This document shows, piece after piece, positions 53,981 to 62,282 of a DNA stretch of 64,000 nt. Made by a program: the position numbers and the translations under genes. The DNA is from Caloranaerobacter sp050286925 (lineage in GTDB: Bacteria > Bacillota > Clostridia > Tissierellales > Thermohalobacteraceae). The notes under the pieces were generated by a model. That model searched no databases. It was not told where the DNA came from and saw only the letters and a program-made list of their open reading frames with translations. The stretch is taken from NCBI RefSeq assembly GCF_050286925.1, contig NZ_JBFWFX010000007.1, forward strand, positions 62,001 to 126,000, in the 5' to 3' direction. Each line of letters opens with the position of its first letter. The stretch's first letter is position 1.

Positions 53981-55021
53981 TTTGCCACCATTTTGCCACC
54001 GCCCAGTAAATTTGTTAATTTTTCAGTAGCCTTTAGTATGTCTTAGATCGTGAAATCGAATTTTTCTATTTATATTTAATTGTTTTAATAGTCTATTAAA
54101 TCTTTGAGTATAATAGAGTGGATGAACATGCTTCCCGTTTTCCCAAGTCATTATAAAGTCATATTCTTTTCCGTTATAAACATTCTTAATATGATGTGGC
54201 CCATAGCGTAATTTATTTTCGTTTTGGACTTTTTTGTGATTTCTAAGAAGGTTTTTTAAGTTATCAGAAATATATAATGTTCGTTCGCTTTCTTCTGTTT
54301 TAGGATCCACGAGATAAGTTTTACCATGCGAATACACCAAATTGTTTTTTATCGTAATTAAATTATTTTCAAAATCTACATTTTCCCATTCTAATCCTGC
54401 TAGTTCACCACGCCTTAGTCCTAGTTCAAGCACGATTTGCAAAGCTAATGAGAAAATATAGTCATTATACTTATTTATATCAAGTGAGTCTAGCATCTGA
54501 TAAAATTCCTCTACAGTTAACACATTAGCAATAAATTTATCCCTTTTAGGTCTATCTACATATTTGCATGGGTTATCACTCAATAACCTTAATTTAACTG
54601 CTCTATTCAAGGCTGAATTTAATACACCATAAATATTTTGTAAACTTAATCCACTTAATTCTTTTTTCTTCTCTGTATTTATCATAGTTTCAATGTGTAT
54701 AGGTTTTAAATCTTTTAATTTTATACTTCCGATATTCGGTAATATATTATTATCCAATATACCTTTATATCGATTGTATGTGTTAATTTTTCTGTTTTCT
54801 TTAATGTAATTTTCAAGCCAATTAGTTAAATACTAATATACAGTAATCTTACTTGGCTCTATATATCCCATTTCGTATTCATTTAATGCTTTTCTTAGAG
54901 CATCTAAACCTTCTTTCTTTGCATTTCCTCCAACACATTCAATTTTCTTTCTTTTACCGTTAACTGTAATAGAAAAATAATAATACCACTTCTTACCTCT
55001 TTTTCTTACGCCACCTTGCAT
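53971..55021 (-). pseudogene. int: Tyrosine integrase, inactivated
   Basis: The frame starts with MQGGVRKRGKKWYYYF, an AP2-like arm-binding domain (start 55021, after AAAGGATGG). It is cut by an in-frame TAG (54833-54835), then continues in frame with the core-binding domain (YLTNWLENYIKENRKINTY) and the catalytic domain: GLRRGELAGLEWEN gives the first Arg, HDLRHT the His and second Arg. After HDLRHT about 50 codons with the last His/Trp and the catalytic Tyr are missing, and the typical integrase ending GGGKMVAKLK follows in another frame, stop at 53971-53973. Two independent defects. Confidence 0.88.
53979..54000 (+). repeat. Tandem 11-bp sites at the left end
   Basis: ATTTTGCCACC twice in tandem, inside the end of the integrase reading frame. 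Similar 11-base units lie at the right end (61811-61843). Tandem short repeats of this kind are what integrase arm domains bind. Confidence 0.7.
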
Positions 55022-55336
55022 AATACCATCCTTTCTATATATTTCTTTTATCACTTTTGCTCTAAAAATTTTTTGATATACACAAAAAACTTAAAAATAT
55101 ATCCGCAGCCTACAAACATATGTTCTATCATTTATTTTTTATATAATACTTTTTTATATTTTTCTATAATTTTTCTTGTTTGCTATATCTGAAGCTTAAA
55201 AAGGTATAAAAAGACTGTTCACTGACGATAAAGAACTTTACTTGACAAAACAACATTTTTATATCTACAACTTGACTAAAGAACATATAAATGGCAAAAT
55301 AATTGCAGTAAAATATTGTAAAGAAGAAGGAAATTT
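55022..55336. other. Divergent intergenic region
   Basis: Separates the reverse integrase from the forward ImmA remnant. AAAGAAC occurs twice near CTTGAC boxes (55230-55285), which may be control sites. No gene is supported. Confidence 0.4.
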
Positions 55337-56418
55337 ATGAAGAAATTTGAAAATGCTAAAGAGTTATTAAATAGAGAATATCCATTATTAGTAAGGTTAA
55401 AATTTGTTCCAATTATAAAAAGAGTATATTCTGCTGAGACACAATTAAAATGTGAAAATGAAATATTAGATTGGAGCGTAGCAGATAATTTAACGGGATA
55501 CATTAGAAATGTCGCAGTAGAGTTTGAATTTAAAAGAATGATTGATAACAACCAATTACCTTTGAAGTATCGTATATTACCAAATAAAAGGAGAAACTAT
55601 AAGCATATAGAGCTTATTACTTCTAATTCAATTGCAACTATTAGCCACTTAAACAATAAATATAAGACACCTAGAGAAGCAGAATGCAATAGGAAATATT
55701 GCTTTAAAACTTAGAAAATATTACTAGGATTAGGGCCTATTAGCAACATAACTTTATTATTAGAGAAAAAAGGTTTTATTATTTCTAGAATAGAGCTTGG
55801 TCATGAAAAAATCGATGCCTTTTCACAATGGATAGGTAGTAGACCATTTATATTTCTTGGATCAGATAAAGATTCAGCAGTACGTTCTAGATTCGATATA
55901 GCTCATGAATTAGGGCATTTATTACTTCATACTCATGTAGACCAAGAAGATTTAAAAGACCCTAAAGTTTTAAAAAGAATTGAGAAAGAAGCACATTATT
56001 TTGTAGGTGCATTTTTACTACCAGAAGATAGTTTTGCTCAGGAAGTTACTTCAATTTCTATAGATCACTTTATATCATTGAAAAAGCGTTGGAAAGTATC
56101 AATAGCTTCTATGATATATCGCTGTGATGAATTAGGAATTTTTACAGACAATAAAATTTTATACTTAAATAAGCAGATGTCATATAGAAAAATGAGAAAA
56201 AAGAACCTTTTGATGATGTACTAATTCCTGAAAAACTTTCTGCTTTAAAACAAGCAATGATGCTGCTGTTGGATAATGGAATAAAAACAAGTTATGAAAT
56301 AATTGGTGATTTAACTTATGAAGTAGATGAAATAGAAAAATTATGTAATTTACCTAAAGGTACTTTAACTAGAGAAGGTAAAGTTATACCGTTAAATATA
56401 AAAATGAAAAGAGAATAG
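55337..56418 (+). pseudogene. ImmA/IrrE-type metallopeptidase, frame-broken
   Basis: Three pieces in different frames. The first (55337-55714) is a 125-residue frame of unknown type. The second (about 55653-56220) holds the N-terminal ImmA region (ALKLRKILLGLGPISN) and the zinc motif AHELGHLLLH in RSRFDIAHELGHLLLH. The third (56200-56418) ends in PLNIKMKRE. Frame slips occur near 55680 and at an A-run near 56200. ImmA-type proteases cut XRE repressors to induce a mobile element. The fusion of the first piece to the rest is uncertain. Confidence 0.7.
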
Positions 56419-56438
56419 GTGAGATGCCTATTCTCTTA
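56407..56438. terminator. Convergent terminator
   Basis: AAGAGAATAGG and CCTATTCTCTT around a six-base loop, between the forward remnant and the reverse PH-domain gene. Confidence 0.7.
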
Positions 56439-56885
56439 TGCAATGTCATTTATTTCTAAACGATTTTTATATGCTAGAGAGAATAACCATTTATATAAGC
56501 CTTCAATATTTGCTTTTTTTGGGAATTCAAATTTATGTGTTTTAGTATTTTCATAGTTTGATTTTCTCTTTACATTTGTTAAATAAGTAATAGTAATTTC
56601 ACTATCATCAATACCGGCGCCAGCAGTTTCCATCTCACAATCAACAATGTTCATTAAGAAGATGGATTTAACAGACATTTTCTTTCCTGTAGTGCCTTGT
56701 TTATCTATTATAATTATTCGAATGTTAGTAAATATAATTACGTCTCTAATTAAAGTGAAAGCTTGTTGAATTTCTTCATCATCTATTAAAAATTTACCAT
56801 ATTGTTCTTTTGCAGTATTAGGATCCATTTGATTTAAGTTACCTGCAATACCGTTTATTAAGTTGCCAAAAAATCCTTTTGACAT
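56436..56885 (-). CDS. PH-domain protein (YvbH-like)
   Basis: A 149-residue protein with a bacterial PH fold (about residues 38-145): RDVIIFTNIRIIIIDKQGTTGKKMSVKSIF in order, with the typical KFEFP strand later. No membrane segment. Such proteins are common in Bacillota, role unknown. TTAGGAGGT precedes the ATG. In this element it may be cargo. Confidence 0.8.
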   Translation of the reverse strand: MSKGFFGNLINGIAGNLNQMDPNTAKEQYGKFLIDDEEIQQAFTLIRDVIIFTNIRIIIIDKQGTTGKKMSVKSIFLMNIVDCEMETAGAGIDDSEITITYLTNVKRKSNYENTKTHKFEFPKKANIEGLYKWLFSLAYKNRLEINDIA

Positions 56886-56985
56886 ATTTTTAACCTCCTA
56901 ACAATTAGTTTGTTATGTAGATTATACTTAATTTTGAATATAAGTCGATATAATTAGTCAAATTGAAAATAGTTTTGAAATTAAA

Positions 56986-57576
56986 TTATTCACCAAAAAC
57001 TTTTGATATCTCTAATAGATTTCCAGTAATTGCATTTATGAATTCTTCATTTGCTTTTATTACCCAAGAATTATCCTGTTTTACAAGATTTATATTTACA
57101 ATCTTTTTAACCATAGGAATATCTTCGCTATTTATTTTATCAAAAAGCATAGTTTCCATCATTGAATCCATATCACTTTGATTATTATTATCACTGAAAG
57201 CAGAAGATAAAGCTAATGTAAAAGCTTCTTTCATTAATTCAGCTATTACTTTACCTAAATTCGGTACAGTTATTTCAGTTTCAACAACAGCAGTGTTATT
57301 CTCTACTTTAGAATTTATTATTTTATATTCGAGTTTACTAAAGGCTTTTAGAAAAGCTTGGGTAGTTTTATCGTTTTGATTTGCTTCAAAATCTTTTTTT
57401 ATTTTTTCAATATTAAAATCTTCATTACCTTCTACATATTTTATAGCTTCAGTTATATTACCATTCTTATATGAATCTAAAAAAGACTTTACTGTATTTT
57501 CAGGTTTAGGACCTGAACATGCACTCATAGTTATTGATAATGTTAAAATTAATAAAAAAGATAAAAGTTTTTTCAT
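56986..57576 (-). CDS. Lipoprotein, DUF5105/DUF4878-like
   Basis: A 196-residue lipoprotein. The lipobox MSAC ends a 20-residue signal peptide, and the mature part begins GPKPENTVKSFLDSYKNGNITEAIKYV, the pattern of DUF4878/5105 lipoproteins with an NTF2-like fold. GAGGAGGC precedes the ATG. Function unknown. It is 100 bases from the PH-domain gene. Confidence 0.75.
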   Translation of the reverse strand: MKKLLSFLLILTLSITMSACSGPKPENTVKSFLDSYKNGNITEAIKYVEGNEDFNIEKIKKDFEANQNDKTTQAFLKAFSKLEYKIINSKVENNTAVVETEITVPNLGKVIAELMKEAFTLALSSAFSDNNNQSDMDSMMETMLFDKINSEDIPMVKKIVNINLVKQDNSWVIKANEEFINAITGNLLEISKVFGE

Positions 57577-57741
57577 TTATAATGTGCCTCCTCACTTTCA
57601 ATAATTAATACCTGTAATTATACAAATCTTACATGTCAAAATCCTAGAGCTGTAATTTCCACCAAATCACCTCCTTATAAAATGTTGATTATTGTCGAAA
57701 AATGTCAAACTTATGTTCGGTTAAAAAGTTTTAAAAAATAC

Positions 57742-58176
57742 TCAAATCTTTATATTGAATTTGAGTTTTAGCAGTTCTAAAGGAATATTTTCAGCTGCAG
57801 CAACTTGTTCGAGAGTAAAATCAGGATATTTTTCAAGGATATTATCTGGAACTAGTAGTTCTGCAGCGAATTTGTCAGCTTGAATTTCAGCCTTTGTTTT
57901 TATTTGAAGAGGATGTTCAATAAAGAAACCGATGGATAATTCTGGTTGAAGTATAGCATGTCCAAGCTCATGTGCACATATATATTTCTGCATATGATAA
58001 TCTAGTTCACTATTTATATGCAGTATTTCTATTCCATCATTAGTTTTTTGAAAGAAACCATGTATCTTATTGCCCATAGGGTGTTTAGTAACAATAATAT
58101 CTAAACAATCACAAAGTTCAAAAGGGTCTTTAGTATCATATAGCTCTATAAGTCCTAGTACTATTTGTTTAACCAA
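57742..58176 (-). CDS. ImmA/IrrE family metallo-endopeptidase
   Basis: A 144-residue zinc protease with HELGH in CAHELGHAILQ and a second motif EIQADKFAAELLVP. It is complete, unlike the copy at 55337-56418. It likely cleaves the XRE repressor coded at 59247-59672 to derepress the element. It starts with TTG at 58176, six bases after GGGGGA. Confidence 0.9.
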   Translation of the reverse strand: MVKQIVLGLIELYDTKDPFELCDCLDIIVTKHPMGNKIHGFFQKTNDGIEILHINSELDYHMQKYICAHELGHAILQPELSIGFFIEHPLQIKTKAEIQADKFAAELLVPDNILEKYPDFTLEQVAAAENIPLELLKLKFNIKI

Positions 58177-58267
58177 TAATAATCCCCCTTGTTCCCATTG
58201 CTTACTAGTGATTTGAAGGTTTTTTGAATTTTTATTTAAGTCTTTTTAATATATATGTTTCTTGTTC

Positions 58268-58459
58268 TTATTTAGTTAATCTGCTATCAAGGCGTTTGAT
58301 ATCATCCCAGATATATTTTAATTCATTTCTAATTTGTTGTTGTACTTTTTCTAGTTTCTTTTGCCCTTCTTCAAGGTTATTAAGACGATTATTGATAGTT
58401 TTAATTTCACTATCAATTGAATCCAATTTTTTAAGTATAAGATTTAAAGTTTTTTCCAT
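58268..58459 (-). CDS. Small coiled-coil protein, paralog A
   Basis: A 63-residue, wholly helical protein. Residues 1-34 are identical to the first residues of the gene at 58849-59223 except at the end (LEEGQKKLEK versus LEEGQKNLEK), after which they diverge. Heptad-like spacing of Leu and Ile suggests a coiled coil. Unknown function. AGGGACG lies before the ATG. Confidence 0.65.
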   Translation of the reverse strand: MEKTLNLILKKLDSIDSEIKTINNRLNNLEEGQKKLEKVQQQIRNELKYIWDDIKRLDSRLTK

Positions 58460-58537
58460 ATCAAACGTCCCTTCTGGATTTATTCTTTATTTTATAATTT
58501 TTAAATGGTCTTTAATATCGAACACATCTTCTTTTGT

Positions 58538-58825
58538 TTAATGCAGCTTGTATTTTATAAACTTTATATCTTTTTCAATATTATTAAGTTTAGAAAATGT
58601 TTCAATATGTCTATTAGCGTTTTTAGATTCTAATTGGTCGATATGGTCTTTTATTAATTCTTGACCTTGTTTTAGTTCCTTTATATCAGATTCGAGTTTT
58701 ATTTGTCCTTCTTTTAAGTCTTTTATGTCGGATTTAATAGTTTTAATTTCATTTTCCAGATTTGAAAATTTTTCATTCATTTCAACATACATTTTTTCTA
58801 ATAATTCATATACTTTGTTTTCCAT
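58538..58825 (-). CDS. Small coiled-coil protein, paralog B
   Basis: A 95-residue coiled-coil protein with MENKVYELLEKMYVEMNEKF at the start. A central block (LESKNANRHIETFSKLNNIEKDIKFI) resembles VESKNAERHLEIISKINTLEKNL of the next gene. Unknown function. AAAGGAG precedes the ATG. Confidence 0.65.
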   Translation of the reverse strand: MENKVYELLEKMYVEMNEKFSNLENEIKTIKSDIKDLKEGQIKLESDIKELKQGQELIKDHIDQLESKNANRHIETFSKLNNIEKDIKFIKYKLH

Positions 58826-58848
58826 ATCAAAAACTCCTTTTTTTCTAC

Positions 58849-59223
58849 TTATTTTCTTATTTTTATAGACTTAAGTATAGCAATATCTGTCATGTTCTTA
58901 CCAGATACAGCTTCAATAACTGTTAAGTTTTTTTCTAAAGTATTAATCTTGCTAATAATTTCTAAATGTCTTTCAGCATTTTTAGATTCTACTTGAATTA
59001 GAAAATCTTTAATTGAATCTATTTTATTTTCAAGTTTTACTTGATTTTGTTCGAGTTTATAAAGACGTTCGTTGATTTGTTTTTGTCCTTCTTCTAAATT
59101 CAATTGTCTTTTTTCAAGGTTTTTTTGCCCTTCTTCAAGGTTATTAAGACGATTATTGATAGTTTTAATTTCACTATCAATTGAATCCAATTTTTTAAGT
59201 ATAAGATTTAAAGTTTTTTCCAT
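58849..59223 (-). CDS. Small coiled-coil protein, paralog C
   Basis: A 124-residue coiled-coil protein. It combines the start shared with paralog A with the SKNAERHLE block shared with paralog B, plus extra LEEGQK repeats in the middle, so it looks like the full-length form. Similar proteins near XRE and ImmA genes in phages have no known role. AAAGGACG precedes the ATG. Confidence 0.65.
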   Translation of the reverse strand: MEKTLNLILKKLDSIDSEIKTINNRLNNLEEGQKNLEKRQLNLEEGQKQINERLYKLEQNQVKLENKIDSIKDFLIQVESKNAERHLEIISKINTLEKNLTVIEAVSGKNMTDIAILKSIKIRK

Positions 59224-59246
59224 ATCAAACGTCCTTTCTATTTAAT

Positions 59247-59672
59247 TTAATCCTTTTTATCTTTCTTTTGCTTTTGACGCTCACGTCTACGTTCTTCGGC
59301 AAGTCTTAATCCTATCTGAATTGAGTTAGCCAAAATAAGTTTATCTTCGTCAGTAAGAAGTTCACCGTTCAGCATAAGACCAGGTTGCTCTAGTATAATT
59401 TTCATAGCTTCTTCCACATCAGTTACTTTTGGGTATTTTTCTTCAGGAGTAAGCTCTTTTTCTGGATTGCGGATATCTGTACGACCTAGGAGGTAGTCTA
59501 TTGAAACATTAAAGAAATCGGCAAGTTTTTTCAGTTTTTCATAGTCTGGTTGTTTACCCTTAGTTTCATATCCAGCAATAGTAGCTCTACCAACATCTAA
59601 TATATTAGCAATGTCTTGTTGCGTTAATCCTTTTTCTTCTCTTAATAATTTTAATCTTTCAGCAAAAGTCAT
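59247..59672 (-). CDS. XRE-family repressor
   Basis: A 141-residue phage-type repressor. The helix-turn-helix (residues 3-60) reads LKLLREEKGLTQQDIANILDVGRATIAGYE, with DYLLGRTDI after it. The C-terminal half is helical and charged. It lies opposite the Cro-like gene across a 175-base operator region, the classic lysogeny switch plan, and next to an ImmA gene that may cleave it. GGGAGGTTAC precedes the ATG. Confidence 0.9.
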   Translation of the reverse strand: MTFAERLKLLREEKGLTQQDIANILDVGRATIAGYETKGKQPDYEKLKKLADFFNVSIDYLLGRTDIRNPEKELTPEEKYPKVTDVEEAMKIILEQPGLMLNGELLTDEDKLILANSIQIGLRLAEERRRERQKQKKDKKD

Positions 59673-59710
59673 TTTTAGTAACCTCCCTTACAATATATTT
59701 TAATTTAAAA

Positions 59711-59833
59711 AGTGTCTCAAATAAACATTGGTGTCTAAAATGAACAAAATAAATAAAAAATATAAAATTATTCTTGATGATGTGTCTAATTGACGCTATA
59801 ATGTAATCAAGGACGTTGCTAAATGACACTTAA
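59711..59833. promoter_or_regulatory. Cluster of repressor-type operators
   Basis: Related 15-17-base sites: AGTGTCTCAAATAAACA (59711), GGTGTCTAAAATGAACA (59730), TGTGTCTAATTGACGCT (59781) and, inverted, 59816-59833. All share GTGTC. They cover the region between the XRE repressor and the Cro-like gene. Confidence 0.6.
59774..59802 (+). promoter_or_regulatory. Promoter of the Cro-like gene
   Basis: TTGATG, 17 bases, TATAAT. One operator (59781-59797) lies between the boxes, so repression would block polymerase directly. Confidence 0.7.
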
Positions 59834-59847
59834 CAGGAGGTGATGCT

Positions 59848-59957
59848 ATGAGGAATAAATTAAGAAGAATAAGGTTGGAAAAGGGGTTAACACACGAAAA
59901 AGTTGCATAATTAGTAGGAATTAGCAGAGCTACTTATACAAATATTGAATTTGTATT
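59848..59957 (+). pseudogene. Cro-like XRE gene, stopped and truncated
   Basis: ATG 59848 after AGGAGGTG opens MRNKLRRIRLEKGLTHEKVA, then a TAA in frame, then LVGISRATYTNIEF, and the frame ends at the IS21 left end. It is the early lytic-side regulator of the switch; both a stop and an insertion have killed it. Confidence 0.75.
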
Positions 59958-60001
59958 TGTCAACTGAAAATTCCCCTAAATTTTAATCGAAAAGTATACC
60001 A

Positions 60002-60528
60002 TCAATACCACTCCATAGTTTCTTTCATTCTGTAAGAATCTCTATTCATATTAATGACATATGATTTATGAGTAAGTCTATCTATTAAAGCGGCTGTTAA
60101 TACACAATCTTTAAAAACTTCATCCCATCTATCAAAAGAACGCAATCTCTTTTCACTACGCGACTCCTTAAGTTCGTTAATAAGAAGTGGGACTGTTGTA
60201 AAAAATACTTTGTATCCAACATTATAAGCCTCAATACCAAGCCCTATTGAAATATGTATTTTACCTATCCCTGGATTTCCGACAAATATGATATTTTTTC
60301 CTTCCTCGATAAATTTTAAAGTTTTAAGTTCTTTTAGGCGTTTCTTGGCTTCTTTAGGTAAATATTCAGTTTTTAAATCTTCTAGATATTTTTTGTATGG
60401 AAATTAGCATTCTTTATTCTATTCTTCTTACCATTCTCTTTTCTTACATCGTATGGAGATTGATTAATTCCCGGTATTTTAGGTTCTTTAATGTATTCTT
60501 TGATTTCACTTAATAACCCATTTCTCAA
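60002..60528 (-). pseudogene. istB: istB, internally deleted
   Basis: IstB is the ATPase that helps IstA transpose. The Walker A reads GNPGIGKI, with Ile where Thr belongs. Between ELKESRSEKRLRS and FDRWDEVFKDC about 45 codons, including the Walker B region, are gone. The ending RDSYRMKETMEWY is normal. A frame slip near 60405 also exists. Clearly non-functional. Confidence 0.85.
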
Positions 60529-61629
60529 TTTATTAGACCTCCTTCGGAGTTCATATTAAAAATATTATTAATTTTCTTTATTAAATCAACAGAAACTTTT
60601 TCAATTTCGTTGTTTTTACCTAAAAAATTTTCTTCATTACTAGGAGGTCTATTTAGAATAATGTTTTTGATATTGTCTGTATTGACAATACTTCTTTTTA
60701 TCTGTGATAATTCTTTTATTGCTTCTAATACTGACTTTAACCCTTTTTTCTTTAATTAGTCTTTCTTGTAAATATTTATTTGCTTCTTCAATTGAGCCGA
60801 AGGCTTCTTCCCTTGAAAAAACTTTCCTTCTTATATATTCAACTCCCCTTTCTACGTACCCTTTTTCATTACCACTTCTAGCATTACAAAATCTATGTCT
60901 AAACCCCATAGTATAATGAAAGTTTAATTAAATCTTCTCTCGCTTTTTTTCTTTTGGTCCTACAAATTTTTTTACTGCTTGTTTCATATTGTCATAGATA
61001 ATTTCTTTGTGTGTCCCTCATATGTTTTCAAAAGCTTTAACATGTATATCTAGAAAATTTTCCATCTTTTTATTCCTATAGAGTCTTACATAGTGATATA
61101 ACCCTTTAGCTGTTGTAAATAGTCCTATGTTAAGTACTGTATCTTTTCCATCAATGTTTAGCTTAACCTCATCCCAATCAAATTCTAGTGTCTCTCCTAA
61201 CATATATTCCTGTCTGATAAAAGCTTCTTTAATCTCTCCTTTCTCTCTAATATAGTTACAAACTGTTGTATAACTTATATCATAGCCTTTTTCTATTATA
61301 TACTCATGAATATCTATCTTCTTCATTATTTGCTTTGATTTGCCTGAAAGTTTCTTCTTTTCATTTTCCTCAGGACACTTATCTATTATTTCAATAACTT
61401 CGTCTGTTAGCTTAACTTTTTTTCTCTTTGATGTGTCATATTTAGGCTTTGATACTATCTCTTCAATTAGTAAAAGAATCTTGTTTTCATCACTTTCACT
61501 ACCTAATTTTTGTAACTTCTCTTCAATTCTTACTGTTTTTCTTGAAATAGTTCTACTTATTCCTCTCTGTGATTCACCCTCTCTAAAATATTTTAGTAAG
61601 ATTTCTGCTTTTTGTTTCAAACTTATCAT
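60525..61629 (-). pseudogene. istA: istA, frame-broken
   Basis: The IS21 transposase starts MISLKQKAEILLKYFREG with an HTH. The frame reaches a stop at 61018 after VKAFENI, then the catalytic part resumes (GTHKEIIYDNMKQAVKKF), then shifts again near 60920 and 60740 (NARSGNEKGYVERGVEYI, IILNRPPSNEEN). DDE motifs are split. It overlaps the istB start. Confidence 0.85.
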
Positions 61630-61640
61630 CCTCCACTAGC

Positions 61641-61662
61641 CCCCTATACTTTTGTATAGGGG
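61641..61662 (-). other. Hairpin before istA
   Basis: CCCCTATAC and GTATAGGGG around TTTT, in the leader of istA. Confidence 0.55.
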
Positions 61663-61698
61663 TAGTATATTTTATTGTGGTGGATTTTTCAATTAATA

Positions 61699-61970
61699 CC
61701 GTGGACTACTTTTAGATTAACATAAACAGAACTATGACATTAACAGAAAATGCATTGAAAGAGTTAGGGATGAATTAAATAGATGACTAATAAAATGGGT
61801 GGCAATTTTATATTTGCAACCTTTTTGCTACCGATTTGCCACCAATGAATATGATATCAAAAAATAAACTATGTTATATTAAATTATAAAAGTATTGATT
61901 TTTCAACAGTTTATAAAGTATAATAATAAAGTGTGGTACGATAAAGTATTTTAAATTATATTATTTTTGG
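61699..61970. other. Right-end region of the element
   Basis: About 270 bases. A short frame (TLTENALKELGMN, 61740-61781) could be the old 3' end of the Cro-like gene. Then come the tandem arm-like sites and AT-rich DNA. No gene is supported. Confidence 0.4.
61811..61843 (+). repeat. Tandem 11-bp sites at the right end
   Basis: Three head-to-tail units: TATTTGCAACC, TTTTTGCTACC, GATTTGCCACC. Same orientation and spacing as the pair at 53979-54000. Confidence 0.7.
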
Positions 61971-62004
61971 AATACAGAACTCGGCTTATAGACTTACTCG
62001 TTTA
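61971..62004 (+). repeat. Right att site
   Basis: Exact 34-base copy of the rnpB 3' end. It no longer belongs to an RNase P RNA; it is the displaced original end. Confidence 0.9.
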
Positions 62005-62012
62005 CATTTAGC

Positions 62013-62044
62013 AAAACACTACCTTTAAGGGTAGTGTTTTTTTA
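62013..62044 (+). terminator. Displaced original rnpB terminator
   Basis: AACACTACC and GGTAGTGTT with a six-base loop and a T-run, right after the right att copy. It would have followed rnpB before the integration. Confidence 0.75.
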
Positions 62045-62056
62045 GTTCTGTACAAT

Positions 62057-62081
62057 ACGAGTAAACATGCAAACCGAGTTC
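62057..62081 (-). repeat. Degenerate inverted att-like sequence
   Basis: ACGAGTAA and CCGAGTTC flank nine bases; the reverse complement matches 19 of 25 bases of the att site. Confidence 0.45.
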
Positions 62082-62223
62082 ATTTAAGAATGCTAATTGG
62101 TTTTATTGAAAATTCTTTTATTTACAATAATAATAATTAAAGGATTTTATTATATAATTAGGTATTATTTAAGCTTATTTAGAAATCATAGGAAATAATT
62201 TTGATGCAATAAATAATTATAAG
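62082..62223. other. Upstream region of BREX
   Basis: AT-rich, no gene found. Confidence 0.4.
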
Positions 62224-62232
62224 TGATATAAT
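62224..62232 (+). promoter_or_regulatory. Extended -10 promoter of brxA
   Basis: TGATATAAT, 51 bases before brxA. Confidence 0.45.
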
Positions 62233-62282
62233 TAATATTAAAGTGTAAAGTGGACCAGAAAAAGAGGTGAATTTATATAAAA

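Larger units (their letters stand above)
59958..61698 (-). mobile_element. Decayed IS21-family insertion
   Basis: Contains istA and istB remnants on the reverse strand in the right order. The ends TGTCAACTGAAAATTCCCC (left) and TATTAATTGAAAAATCCACC (right, inverted) are imperfect inverted repeats of IS21 type. It interrupts the Cro-like gene. A target duplication was not found. Confidence 0.78.
53910..62004. mobile_element. Decayed 8-kb element integrated in rnpB
   Basis: Bounded by 34-bp direct repeats, with a tyrosine integrase next to the left end, reading toward rnpB. It contains an XRE repressor and operator region, broken Cro-like gene, two ImmA/IrrE genes (one broken), PH-domain protein, lipoprotein, three coiled-coil proteins and an IS21-family copy. 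There are no structural phage or conjugation genes. The pattern suggests a phage-satellite or prophage remnant. Confidence 0.85.

Noticed and set aside
54833..54835. TAG in the integrase as a recoded codon
   Set aside because: No sign of suppression in neighbouring genes, and the same gene has a large C-terminal deletion, so decay is the simpler reading.
58224..58541. Forward 105-residue hydrophobic-looking frame
   Set aside because: Antisense to coiled-coil gene A, where Leu/Lys-rich codons mirror to Phe/Ser/Leu.
61340..61639. Forward 99-residue frame in the IS21 region
   Set aside because: Antisense to the istA N-terminal half.
53601..62004. CRISPR array anywhere in the element
   Set aside because: The 11-bp units are head to tail with no spacers, and the other repeats are single palindromes.
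62057..62081. Displaced 5' end of rnpB
   Set aside because: It shares ACGAGTAA with the rnpB 5' end, but the CCGAGTTC block fits only the complement of the 3' end.
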